The translations under genes were made by a program, and so were the position numbers. From Rhipicephalus microplus (taxonomy: Eukaryota; Arthropoda; Arachnida; Ixodida; Ixodidae), in NCBI RefSeq assembly GCF_043290135.1, contig NC_134705.1, forward strand, positions 41,072,771-41,136,770: 64,000 bases of DNA. The letters run 5' to 3'. Under the pieces are notes generated by a model. The model was not told where the DNA came from. It searched no databases and was given only the letters and a program-made list of their open reading frames with translations. Positions 46,642 through 58,789 of the stretch are shown here, piece by piece. Each line of letters starts with the position of its first letter. The first letter of the stretch is position 1.

Positions 46642-47030
46642 TGCCACGTTCCATTTCCCAAGTTTTGTTATCGTCCAAAAACACTACACAATTCTCAGCG
46701 CAAACCGCGCCTGCATTTTTCGAGAAGCTTCCGGACGGTAGTAGATCATTTCGATAAGATCAAGTCTACCCTTCGAACTGTACAGACTATTCTGGAACCT
46801 ACGCCACCGCCAGCGATAACGCTAGAACATTCAACGGCAAGAGTATAAATGCCGACGCGCTTCGCCGCTTGTCAGTAGTTGATCGACGGTCGACGCACCG
46901 TTCACTGCTATCTGTGCAAGACTGCTACTGTAATCGAACTTTCCGTTTACCGGGTACAGGTTCGCCCAAATAAACAGTTATATCCCAACACAAAGACTCC
47001 TGTCTTCGGCCACGTCACGACGCCGTGACA
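46642..47030 (+). repeat. 5' LTR of element A
   Basis: TATAAAT at 46844-46850 is the likely promoter TATA box and AATAAA at 46969-46974 the poly(A) signal. It differs from the 3' LTR at about 16 of 389 positions by hand count (about 4%). Confidence 0.92.
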
Positions 47031-47740
47031 TCTGGTGGAGGTGCTGCTTCGTTCATGTACCGGACGCCCCCGTCAAGCCGTGAACCTAGCCCACGTCACA
47101 GAGAAGACACCGACGCCAACCAGGAGCAGCGAACAAGCCGCCGACAGCAAAGGCTACCACAGCAGTACGGGCTTCTACAAGACAAGGCGCGGAAGACCAA
47201 GGCTATGACCGCGACTGCAGCGAAAATGACAACCGCAGCGTCCCAGCCCACGATGGTCATGCATCAACCCAGGGAACCACCAATTTTTCGTGGGTCATCG
47301 TTCGAAGACCCGGAGTCCTGGCTAGAAACATACGACCGTGTGGCCGCCCTCAACCACTGGGACTATGACGAAAAGCTGCGTCGTGTGTTCTTCTATTTGG
47401 AAGACACCGCAAGGACCTGGCTCGAAAATCGGGAGTCCACGCTCCGAACGTGGGATGTTTTCTGCGGTGCATTCCTGCAAACGTTCGCGAGCGTCGCTCG
47501 CAAAGAGAGGGCCGCTGCTTCATTAGAGACCCGGCTTCAGCTACCAAATGAAAATGTCGCCATATTCACAGAAGAAATGACCCGACTATTCCGTCCCGCT
47601 GACCCAGACATGCCTGAGGGAAAAAAAGTTCGTTTCCTCATGCGAGGGGTCAAGCAGGAGCTCTTCGCGGGACTGATGAGAAACCCACCAAACACCGTCC
47701 AAGAATTTGTAGCCGAAGCGACCACTATCGAGAAAACCCT

Positions 47741-47915
47741 TGTAGGGAACTATGCGAACGACGACGAAGCAGCATGAAACGGCAAGCCACAGTGTTGGTG
47801 CACACGCGCGACCCGAGCTTGTTTTTGTTTTGTATTTTTGGCTTGTTGGCGTTCCTCGCTCTTCTGGCGTTCCTCGGCCTTCCAGTAGGTCTGTACGTAA
47901 ATAAACTGCGCGACA
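47741..47915 (+). repeat. 5' LTR of element B
   Basis: Starts TGTAGGGAACTATGCG, ends CTGCGCGACA. AATAAA at about 47900-47905 (poly(A) signal). Its partner differs at about 10 of 175 positions, including G for T at the first base. Confidence 0.92.
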
Positions 47916-47992
47916 TCTGGTGGAGGTGTGTGGACTCCTGTACAGACCTGGAACTTCGCTCCCGTAAGCTTCCCCCTCTACGTGACACGAAC

Positions 47993-49200
47993 ATGGCCAC
48001 CGAGACGCCTCTCCCGGTGGGACCTTCGACCGTCCATGTCACTTGCGGCGCCGTGTATCCTAACGAGACCCTCCAATCTTCACGGGCTCAACTGAGTCGG
48101 ACGTCGAAGGTTGGTTGGCGAGGTACGACAAAGTCGGCGCAAGTAACAAGTGGGACGACCCAAGTAAGCTGGGCTACGTCACATTCTGCCTTGCGGATAC
48201 CGCGCAGCTGTGGTTTAATAACCACGCAGCTGACATTACTACGCGGTCTGCATTCAAGACTGCTATTACGGACGTCTTTGGAAGACCTGCGGCACGCAAA
48301 CTTCAAGCCGAGCACCGTTTACGTCACCGTGCGCAACAACCAGGCGAGACCTACACGGGCTACATTGAAGATGTGTTGCATCTATGCAACCGCATCAACT
48401 CTACCATGCCTGAGGAAGAAAAAATCAGGCACATATTGAAAGGCATTGACGACGGCGCCTTTCAGATGTTGCTCGCGAGAAATCCCCCCACAATTGCTGT
48501 CCTCGTTTCCCTTTGTCAAAGCTTCGATGAATTGCGTAGGCAGCGCGCAATTGCTCGTCAAGCCCTCACGACGCCAGACACGCTCGCAAGCTTGCACCTA
48601 GCTGCCCATCCTACCGACCAGCAGCCGCTGCTTTCGACAATCAAGGACTTCGTCCGCGAAGAGGTAGCGCGCCAGCTGTCACTGCTGCCACTGACACATG
48701 AGGCCACGCAAGCTTTGGCACCAGACCTCCAACACGTCATTCGGACCCAAGTCGCTGAGGCCCTTCCGCCGATGCATCAGCAACCACCAGTCACTACGCC
48801 TCTCACGTACGCCGCTGTCGCTGCTCGGCCGACGCAACAGCGTATGCCATATGCTCAACCTGCCACGCCATCCTATGTCGTGCCTACAACCCCAATTGCT
48901 GCGCCATATCCCTACGTGAGATCGTCAGCTCCATTTTACCGTCGCTCAGACGCTTGGAGGACGCCGGATAATAGGCCCATCTGTTTCACCTGTGGTATCG
49001 CTGGACACGTCGCCCACCACTGTCGCCGAGATCCCCCTCCAGTCGACACCGTGGGCCGGCCAATGGCGTCGTCGTCTAGGACGCCATCAAGGTACACCAC
49101 TGACGGTCCTCGACCCTACGCAAACCATCGGTCACCATCGCCCCGACGACGCTCCCTGTCACCTATGCGTCGCCGACCTGCTACGAAAGAGGGAAACTGA
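47993..49200 (+). pseudogene. gag of element B, one frameshift
   Basis: ATG 47993 follows the primer site. The first 25 or so residues are in one frame; by about 48075 the sense has moved to the next frame, where PPIFTGST and then WLARYDKVGASNKWDD (48112 onward) give the capsid domain. From 48115 the frame is open for 361 codons: capsid motifs AQLWFNNHA, GETYTGYIEDVLHLC and RHILKGIDDGAF, a zinc knuckle CFTCGIAGHVAHHC (about 48982-49023) and an Arg/Ser-rich end. TGA at 49198-49200. It is the closest relative of element D gag in the window. Confidence 0.88.
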
Positions 49201-52200
49201 TCGCTGCAGCTCCGGAGGCAACAGCTGCATACAATTCGAACTGCTTAAGGCCTCCATCTTTCTCGCCGCAAAACGTTATTGACGTCAATGTTTAGGGGAC
49301 CGCCGCACAAGCGCTTATCGACACAGGGGCCGCCATTTCTATAATCTGTGAGACCTTATGCCGCAAGTTGAAAAAGGTGACGACGCCTCTTTCGGGCCTG
49401 ATGCTCCACATGGCCAACTCGCAGTGCATAGAACCTACAGCTGTGTGCACTGCACGTGAACTCATTCCGTATTCAAGGTGAACTTTAAGCCATTGAATTT
49501 TTGTGCTGGCATCATGCTCCCACGAAGTCATTCTTGGATAGGACTTTCTTTCGCGTCATCGGGCCATCATAGATTGCTCACGTGCAGAAGTTGCCCTTAC
49601 ACCGCTGCCAACCTCTTGTTTGGTGGATTCTCTTTCTCAAGCTTACAAACTTGTCGTTGTTGCAGACACGGAAATAGCACCGAGAACATCCACCCTTGTA
49701 GCCCTGACCTGTACGGCCGCTCCTGCCGGAACTGTTTTGTTCACTCCGTCTGAGGTATTTACCCACCACCATAGCCTACACCTGCCCTTTGCCGTACTCA
49801 CCGTGGAATCCGGTGCTACCGCCATGCTCGTCGCGAACTCGCTATCGTCGCCAGTTACCTTACTTCGCGGAGAATGTTTGGGTAACATACAAGACGTTGA
49901 CTTCTTGCGCCCTCTAGAGTTCGCCGAACACCCACCTCACCTTCAGCTCAATGCTATGACGCCACCTGTGGCCACACTGCCCGCGCCAAACTCATTCCAG
50001 CCCTCTGTTGCCGCTGAGCTATCGCCGACACAAAGAAGGGAACTCTTGTCCTTTCTTCGAGAGTTCCGTTCTGCCTTCGATTGCGCTCAACCACATTTGG
50101 GTCGCACAGCGAACATCACGCACCACATTCACACCGGTACTCATGCTCCCTTACGCCAACGACCTTATCGAGTTTCAGCGGAAGAGCGCCGTATTATCAA
50201 CGAACAAGTCGACGATATGCTCAAGCGTGGTGTCATCCAGCCATCGCAGAGCCCTTGGTCGTCCCCTGTTGTACTTGTGAGCAAAAAGGATGGGTCTATC
50301 CGATTCTGTGTCGACTACCGGCGGCTCAATAAGATAACTCGGAAAGATGTGTACCCGTTGCCACGCATCGACAATGCTCTCGATTGCTTGCAAGGAGCGG
50401 AATATTTCTCCTCTTTAGATTTACGCTCAGGATATTGGCAAGTTCCAATGGCTGATCCTGACCGATCGAAGACTGCATTTGTAATACCTGATGGGCTGTA
50501 TGAGTTTAACGTTATGCCTTTTGGACTCTGCAATGCCCCAGCTACTTTCGAACGGATGATGGACACCATCCTTCGCGGCTACAAGTGGAACACGTGCCTT
50601 TGCTACCTAGACGACATCGTCGTTTTTTCTCGCGACTTTTCGACTCACCTTGTTCGTCTTCGTGCTATTCTCACGTGTCTCACCTCTGCTGGCCTTCAAC
50701 TTACCATCAAGAAGTGCCATTTTGCCGCACGTCAGCTCACTATACTGGGTCACGTCGTCTGCAAAGAGGGTGTTCTCCCGGATCCGGCAAAACTCCGCGC
50801 CGTGGCCGACTATTCGAAGCCCAATTCCATCAAGACGATTCGAAGTTTTATCGGCCTGTGCTCATACTTTCGTCGATTTGTGCGCAACTTCTCTTCCATC
50901 ATCACGCCTCTTACCAACCTGTTGACAACTTCCAAAGGCATGCCTGCTTGGTCAAAAGAGTGCGACGAATCCTTCACCGCGCTTCGGCGGTTATTATTAT
51001 CACCTCCAATACTACGTCATTTTGACCCCGATGCGCCTACGGAGGTCCACACCGACGCCAGTGGTGTCGGTCTTGGTGCTGTATTGGCTCAACGAAAACC
51101 AGGGTACCAAGAATACGTGGTCGCTTATGCGAGTCGAACCCTCAAGAAAGCCGAGTGTAATTACTCCGTCACGGAGAAAGAGTGCCTCGCAATTGTCTGG
51201 GCTTTGACGAAGTTCCGCCCATACCTTTATGGCCGCCCTTTCGAAGTCGTCACGAACCACCACGCTCTATGCTGGCTATCATCGCTCAAAGACCCGTCGG
51301 GGTGCCTTGGTCGTTGGGCGCTTCGCCTACAGGAATACGACATTCGTGTTGTATACCGATCCGGCCGCAAGCACTCCGACGCTGATGCGCTATCCCGCTC
51401 GCCGCTACCGGCCGACCCAACCTCCTCGTCACCTTCTTCAGCTGTCATAACACCAATCGACTTCACAGACATGGCATCAGAACAACGCAAAGATGTATGC
51501 ATTTCCCAACTCCTCGCCTTTCTGACTGATCCGCTAGCTAATTTGGTCTCGAGAACTATCCGCAGTCAAGCCACACATTTCGCTATTCGAGACGACCTAC
51601 TCTATCGGCAGAATTACACGTCTGAAGGTCGGAGGTGGCTGTTAGGGATACCCAGCCATATGTGCTCGGAAATCTGTACTGCTTTCCACAACGACCCGCA
51701 AAGCGCTCACGCTGGCGCTCTCAAAACGTACAACCGTCTACGTCAGCGGTACTACTGGCGCGGCATGTAAAAATTTGTCCGCAAGTACGTACGTGCTTGT
51801 ACTGCATGCCAGTGACCTAAAGTCCCACCTCAACGCACTGCCGGTACACTTCAACCTCCGCCTTGTCCAGCGCGTCCGTTTGACCGCGTCGGTATCGACT
51901 TATACGGACCACTTCCCACGTCGTCTTCTGGAAATAGGTGGATAATTGTCGGCGTGGACCACCTCACGCGTTACGCGGAGACGGCAGCACTACCCGCAGC
52001 AACCGCGAGGGAAGTTGCGGTTTTCATCTTGCGCAACTTTGTTCTTCGCCATGGTGCTCCCCGCGAACTTTTGAGCGACCGGGGGCGTGTTTTCTTGTCT
52101 GACGCCATTCAAGCATTGCTCGCTCAGTGCAACATGGTTCATCGCATGACGACAGCATATCATCCGCAGACGAATGGCCTCACAGAACGATTTATTCGCA

Positions 52201-52720
52201 CTCTCGGGGATATGTTGACGATGTACACAGCTTCAGACCAGACCAATTTGGACACTGTCTTTCCAGTCGTCACATATGCGTATAACACCGCTACGCACGC
52301 GACAACAGGTTTTCCCTCTTTCTTTTTGTTGTACGAACGCGAACCATCGTGCACGCTAGACACTATCCTCCCGTACACGCCCGACTCCTCTGAGTACACT
52401 GCAATTTTGATGTTGCCAGGTACGCAGAAGATTGCAGACGATTGGCCCGTTCACTGACAACCGAGGACCAAGGCCACCAGAAGCTACGGCATGACACCGA
52501 CCAACATCTCTCTACTTTCACGACTCGTGCTCTCATTTGGCTCTGGATTCCACCGAGCACTCCTGGCCTTTCGTCGAAATTACTGGCACGATACCACGGG
52601 CCCTACCGCATTCTCGCCCGTACGTCACCAGTCAATTACGAGATTGAGCCCCTGACAAAGTCTCATGACTTACGCCGTCGTGGCCGAGAAATTGTGCTTG
52701 TGAGTCGCCTGAAGCCGTAA
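49201..52720 (+). pseudogene. pol of element B, few lesions
   Basis: Protease has ALIDTGAAISII at about 49306, with a TAG just before it (about 49293). A 716-codon open frame follows (49620-51770). RT has [32 protein letters not shown] (about 50409) and [11 protein letters not shown] (about 50604), so its catalytic Asp residues are intact. RNase H has [12 protein letters not shown] (about 51043) and [11 protein letters not shown]. Integrase is cut by a TAA at 51768-51770 and a TGA at 51813-51815. Its core reads on in the same frame with RVGIDLYGPL, LSDRGRVF and NGLTERFI, all three acids present. A frameshift near 52405 precedes the C-terminal GPYRILARTSPVNYEIEP block; the end is TAA 52718-52720. 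Confidence 0.9.
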
Positions 52721-52786
52721 TACGACCCCGCTATAGTGACTACGCCTTAAGTCGCCAGGTTGGCTACGCTATTCACCGGGGGCCAA

Positions 52787-52961
52787 GGTAGGGAACTATG
52801 CGAACGACGACGAAGCAGCATGAAACGGCAAGCCACAGAGTTGGTGCACACGCGCGACCCGAGCTTGCGTTTGTTTTCTATTTTTGGCTTGTTGGCGTTA
52901 TTCGCTCTTCTGGCGTTCCTCGGCCTTCCAGTAGGTCTGTACGTAAAAAAATTGCGTGACA
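52787..52961 (+). repeat. 3' LTR of element B
   Basis: Starts GGTAGGGAACTATGCG and ends ATTGCGTGACA. The first base is G rather than the T of the 5' copy. Confidence 0.9.
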
Positions 52962-53639
52962 CCCTGGACATGCGCACCAGACAGTATAATCGTCGCCTGA
53001 CTGCAGACTGCGCTGCTGCTCAAGCCAGTAACTCCGGAGACCTGCGTGAAACGATCCGAGCAATCATGCGGGAAGAGCTGCGCAAGCTGTTGCCTTCGGC
53101 GCAGCCTCAAGTGGATTCGATCGCCGACATTCTGCGAGAAGAAGTTCGGCAATCGCTTCAGATTCCCCAAGCACCGCTGCCCGAGCCGGAAGCTATGAGC
53201 TACGCCGCTGCACTCCGCCACAACGCTCCTCCCCGTGCACACCAAAACGCCGCCCCATCGCACTTCCGTCGACAGACGCCACCACCGCCACCACCCCCAC
53301 CGACGTCATACCGTTCGCCAGCGGCCCAGCGCAGTGCACCGAAGAAGACAGACGTTTGGCGCACCCCTGACCATCGCCCGCTCTGCTACCACTGCGGTGA
53401 GGCCGGACACACGTACCGCCGTTGCCAGTACCGACAGATGGGACTGCGTGGCTTCGCCGTCAATGCACCACGTCCACAGCCAGGAGAACGACCACGCAAC
53501 ATCGCCGACTAACTGACAGGAACTCGGTGGACACCACGAAGCCCTTCGCGTTCACCGTCGCCCAGCCGCCGCACGTCACCGCACCACCGGCAGTACTCTG
53601 GCCCAACGCGGGGCTGGTCTCTTAGCCCGTATCCGGGAA

Positions 53640-56600
53640 ACTAAGGGCAGCAACCGATGGAGGTGCGGTTGCTGTGCGACGAACTACCGAAGATCCTCCG
53701 ACGACGACGACGCCGCGACGGAGCTTGCCGAACACAACGCCAACCAGGCAAAGCCTTGACGGCGAAACCTCACTTACCGAAGGTGACCTGATGACGCAAC
53801 ATGGAATCAGCGGAACAAGCCGACGCAGCCGTGACCCGACGCCACGCCCTAACTGTAATGCGAGACGGCGAACTAGCGACCTCGACGTTCTTTTCGACGG
53901 CCACTGTGTCACTGCTCTCGTCCATACTGGAGCCGACTACTCCGTCATCAGTGGGTCGTTCGCCGCGAAGTTAAAGAAAGGTGGGACAGCTTGGGAAGGC
54001 CCTGAAATCCGCACAGCTGGACGTCATCTCGTAACGCCTGCAGGAAGCTGCACAGCGAGAGTCACCATTAACGGCTGTATTTATCCCACAGACTTCGTAG
54101 TCCTACAGCGTAGCTCGAGATGTCATCCTTGGCATGGACTTCTTATGCCTCCATGGTGCTGTCATCAAACTGAAAACAAAGTCGATAACGTTATCCACAG
54201 AAGAAGCACTACCGCCGCGCACGCCGTCAGGAAACCATGCCTTGAATGGGCTGGAAGAACAAGTCACCATTACGCCTCGCTCTAGCGTCATTATTTCAGT
54301 CGGCGCTCCTAAATCACGTGACTTGGAAGGCGTCGTTGAAGGCAGTCAGCATCTGTTGGTCACCCGAAATATTTGCGTCGCAAGAGGAATTGCAGAGCTG
54401 CGGGGAGGCAAAGCAACAGTTCTGGTCACGACTTTCAGCAATGAGTACAAACATGTGAACAAAAAAACAACGATCGCATACATCGAAGAAATTGTCGAAG
54501 CCACCAGTGCTTTCGCCCTCGCTGATTCTGCGGAACCTGTTCCGAGGAACCAGGACCCTCCGACAGCTTTCTATGTCAATCCCAGACTTCTGAACCATAA
54601 ACAAGAACAGCTCAAGGCCCTGCTCCTGCAATACGAAGATTGCTTTTCGTCGTCATCAAAAATTCGGCAGACCCCAATTACGAAACATCGCATTATAACC
54701 GAAGAAAATGCCAGACCACTCCGTCAGAGTCCGTACAGGGTTTCGACGCGAGAACGTGAGGCCATGAAGAGACAAGTTGATGAAATGCTGCGGGATGACA
54801 TTATACAGCCGTCCAAGAGTTCATGGGCATCCCCCGTGGTGTTAGTGAAGAAAAAGGATGGGACCCTACGTTACTGCGTCGATTATCGCCGCCTGAACAA
54901 AATCACAAGAAAGGATGTGTATCCTCTCCCACGAATAGACGGCGCACTTGATCGGCTCCATAACGCCAAGTACTTTTCGTCAATGTACCTCAAGACTGGC
55001 TATTGGAAAATCGAAGTCGATGAAAGATACCGATAGAAGACTGCGTTTATAACACCGGATGGCCTCTTCGAGTTTAAGGTGATGCCCTTCGGTCTTTGCT
55101 CAGCGCCTGCAACTTTTCAACGCGTTATGGATACAGTACTGGCAGGATTGAAGTGGCAGACTCGCCTTGTGTACTTGGACGACGTCGTAGTGTTTTCCTC
55201 GAGTTTCGACGAGCATCTTCGGCGCCTCGAAGCTGTACTTCAAGCCATCAAGACGTCCGAACTCACACTGAAGCCAGAAAAGTGCAGATTTGCGTACGAG
55301 GAGCTCTTGTTTCTGGGGCACGTTATTAGCAAGTCTGGAGTTCGTCCCGACCCACGGAAAACAGCCGCCATCGCCGACTTCCCGCCACCCACTGACAAGA
55401 AGGCGGTGCGCCGATTTCTGGGCCTGTGCGCCTATTATAGGCGGTTCGTGAAAAACTTCGCCCGCATCGCCGATACTCTCACTAACCTTACCAAGGCCGA
55501 CGTGGAGTTCAAGTGGGAAACGTCGCAGGTACACGCTTTCCAGAAGCTTAAACATCGCCTCCAGACGCCTCCATTACTTGCCCATTCTGACGAACTTGCC
55601 GAGACAGAAATACACACTGACGCAAGCAGCGTAGGTCTTGGCGCCGTTCTTGTGCAGAGGGCTGACGGACTTGAAAGAGTTATTAGTTACGCCAGCCGAT
55701 CACTATCCAAAGCCGAAGCCAATTATTCCACAACAGAAAAAGAGTGCATCGCCATCATCTGGGCTACGTCGAAATTTCGCCCCTACCTGTACGGCAGGCC
55801 CTTCAAAGTTGTGAGCGACCACCACGCCTTGTGTTGGCTAGCCACCTTGAAGGACCCTTCAGATCGCCTCGCGCGACGGAGCCTGAGACTTCAAGAATAT
55901 GACATTACTGTCATTTACATGTCCGGCAAGAAACACTCCGACGCGGACTGTCTCTCTCGTGCACCTGTCGACCAACCACCACCCGACGACCCGGATGACG
56001 ACTACTTCTTGGGAACGATGACTACCGACGACTTCGCTGAACGACAGGGGGCCGACCCGGAACTTAAGGTCCTAATATAATACCTCGAAGGCAGGACCGC
56101 CGAAGTCCCGAAGGTATTCAAGCGCGCACTTGCGTCGTTCTTCCTGCGAAACGGCCTTCTACAAAAGAAAACCTTTTCACCGCTTCGAGCTAAGTACCTC
56201 CTTGGGGTGCCTTCAGCTTTGCGACCAGAGCTCCTGCAGACCCTGCACGACGATCCGACGGCAGGGCACCTCGGTTTTTCTCGCACGCTTGCGAGGATAC
56301 AAGAAAGGTATTACTGGCCACGCCTTACCAACGACGTTACTCGTTATGTGAAGACATGCCGGGACTGTCAGCGACGCAAGGCACCGCCGACAAGGCCAGC
56401 GGGACTTCTGCAGCCAATTGAACCACCTTGCCGACCTTTCCAGCAGATCGGTATGGACCTACTGGGGCCATTCCCGACTTCGGCTTTCGGAAACAGGTGG
56501 ATCGTGGTAGCTACCGACTACCTCACCCGATACGCCGAGACAAAAGTCCTTTCCAAAGGCAGTGCATCCGAGGTAGCTAAGTTCTTTGTCGAAAACATCG

Positions 56601-57128
56601 TCCTACGTCACGGCGTCCCGGAGGTCCTTATCACCGACAGAGGAACGGCATTTACTGCCGACTTAACTCAAGCGATCTTGGCATACAGCCAGACAAACCA
56701 CCGCCGGACGACAGCGTACCACCCACAGACCAACGGCCTCACCGAGCGGCTTAACAAGACAATCGCCGACATGCTGGCAATGTACGTCGATGTCGAACAC
56801 AAGACGTGGGACGCCATTCTTCCGTACGTGACATTCGCATACAACACGGCGGTGGAGGAGACGACGCAGATATCTCCATACAAATTGGTCTACGGAAGTA
56901 TTTCGGCAGCGACGCTCGATGCCATGTTACCCAACGTCACCGACGAAGAAAAACTCGATCTGAGTGAGTACCTTGAACGCGCCGAAGAAGCCCGACAACT
57001 CGCGCGTCTCCGTATCAAGAATCAACAGACGACCGACAGCCGCCGTTACAATCTTCGACGACGCTTCGTGGAAGCCCAGCCCGGTGAACGTGTTTGGGTG
57101 TGGACGCCGATACGCCGACGTGGACTAA
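53640..57128 (+). pseudogene. pol of element A: protease, RT, RNase H, integrase, broken
   Basis: Protease active site reads VHTGADYSV (about 53922), with His in place of the catalytic Asp. A one-base shift near 54115 moves the frame just before ILGMDFL. RT has [10 protein letters not shown] (about 54874), then SSMYLKTGYW (about 54980), with Tyr in place of the catalytic Asp, then a TAG at 55034-55036, and YLDDVVVFSS (about 55173) intact. RNase H has EIHTDASSVGLG (about 55609) and YSTTEKECIAIIWA. A TAA is at 56078-56080. Integrase has its H/H/C/C finger (GHLGF to CRDCQRRK, about 56267-56379) and D-D-E acids in GMDLLGPF, ITDRGTAF and NGLTERLN (about 56734). The frame is cut at 57128 by element C. 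It could not be active. Confidence 0.92.
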
Positions 57129-57288
57129 AGTGCCAACCACTGGCACGCGTATGCTCGCGTCTACGCGTCAAAAGCGTCAAATGCGCCTCTCGGCGTCGGC
57201 TTCGGAGGGGCATACGCGAGCAGGCGCGAGGGATCAAGCCGGGCTTGATATTTCGCCTCGCGTACGCTACGTCACCACGCGTACAGCG

Positions 57289-57333
57289 TCGCCAACCAAC
57301 CAGAGGCCGCGCGCCAACCAACCAGAGGCCGCG
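57289..57333 (+). repeat. 22-bp tandem duplication near left end of C
   Basis: GCCAACCAACCAGAGGCCGCG occurs twice in a row. It may be an extra sub-terminal binding site; function unknown. Confidence 0.7.
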
Positions 57334-58780
57334 ATGACTCCGAATGCTGTGCCTAATGGCCGCCGCTTCGAAGGCACATCCGAGTGCTGAAAGCAAGCAT
57401 GAAAACTACTCCAAACGTTCCTGAATGACCGCCTAGTAATCTAGAACGACAACGAAACGACGAACGACTGCGAGTGCTACCAGCGTGACGGGGTTTCGTG
57501 CCGAGTTCGAGCGACGCCGACAAATCCACCAAATGCCGGCACCGGTCCCGAGTGCGATCGTCGGCCGAGCGAAAACATCGCACAGACTACTGGAGCATGT
57601 CGGTGTTCTTGTGCTTTGATTTGTGATTTTCTGTGCTAAAAGTAAGTGTGAACAGACTTCGGAGGTTCGAAGCTTTGAGCGCGAGCCCTCGCCTACCGCG
57701 GAGGCAATTCAGAGCGGTGTCATCTGGATCCAGCGTAGGCCTCTACCGTCTAGTTCGTATGAACCAACACATGCGAGGAACATCGGCTGAGAAAGATCTA
57801 CGGTAGTTTCCGTCGCAACATAGACACCGTATACGACGCCCAAAACATTGCGTAGTGCATACGGAGGAGTTTTTATCTACACTGTGTTTGTTTTCAACAT
57901 CGGTATTCATCATCGCTGAAAGTGAACCTCGCACTAGCCAGCACGTTTTGGTGATGTGAAATCGTACGTACTTATATAAGTGTATTCGCGAATTGTATGA
58001 CGCTGAAACATTCGTTGGCTTCGGTGCAAATCGTTTTCGTGTGTTGCCAAGCCATTAACAAGCGTGCTCTGGTTGGTATCAGTGTGATGTGATTTCGTGA
58101 CGGGTACCAGCGACGCTGACACATTCGGCTGTCAGCAGTCTCATGTCCATTCATATCCAAGATAGAAACTAGAGCGTGCGTTGCTGTGGTGATCGAAAAA
58201 GAAAGTTGCATGATTAAGTGCTGCTGGTATTGCCTGCTATTTCACTTCTCGCTTGTTCTGCTTCTCGGCCACGCTCAGTTGCACATACATTGTTTGGAGG
58301 CATTCTAACATACACATTCTTAATTTATAGTTCATTCTGATACTCATAGCTGTAGGCATACAATGGTGCTTCTCCGTCGTTTTACAGTTCACTATAATAT
58401 AACACGCGTTTTGTTTACAGCTAGACAGATAACTGAAAACATTGTGAGAAGCGCCTGATTTGAAATTAGCTGCACGATGACACAATAGTAGGAAGAGAAG
58501 GTCACCACATGTATGCACAGAAAGAATGAAGGTGCACTAGTACTGTACTGCACTTTGTATAGAAGAAATGCAAAAAGTACCTCATGTGACTTATGAGATC
58601 TTTCAGAACTGTGCATGTATTTATCTGTTCCTCCAGACTGTAATGAGCTGAAGATATGTTTAGATGGTTTCAAACATTGAATCTTTGTGTTTCCAAGGAC
58701 TGCTTCATTTCTTTTCAGGTTTTTAGTATACACATTAACTTGGACTATATATGCATGCACTTAAGCACATTCAGTTAGGC
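57334..58780. other. unassigned interior of element C
   Basis: No open frame above 125 codons and no motif recognised. A AAAAGTAAGTG splice-donor-like word lies near 57638. This could be captured host sequence (for example a 5' untranslated exon), but there is no direct support. Confidence 0.35.
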
Positions 58781-58789
58781 TATGTTAAG

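Larger units (their letters stand above)
47741..52961 (+). mobile_element. Ty3/gypsy retrotransposon B, inserted in gag of A
   Basis: 175-bp LTRs at 47741-47915 and 52787-52961. CCCT flanks both ends (47737-47740 and 52962-52965). Primer site TGGTGGAGGTGTG begins about 47918; polypurine tract CCGGGGGCCAA ends about 52786. Gag and pol read in the same direction as A. Complete in structure, with a few coding lesions. Confidence 0.93.
47055..53512 (+). pseudogene. gag of element A, interrupted by element B
   Basis: Capsid/nucleocapsid protein. ATG 47055 to 47740, then 52966 to TAA 53510-53512. Removing B and one copy of the CCCT duplication leaves 411 in-frame codons, so the insertion is the only break seen. 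Capsid block near 47265-47660 (PPIFRGSSFEDPESWLETYD, then WLENRE); the seam falls after EKTL and before DMRTRQYN. A zinc knuckle CYHCGEAGHTYRRC lies at about 53386-53427 and a Pro-rich stretch precedes it. A reader on the 5' side runs into the B LTR and stops at 47775-47777. Confidence 0.9.

Noticed and set aside
57334..58520. Host gene exon captured by element C
   Set aside because: Only a splice-donor-like word supports it; no coding sequence recognised.
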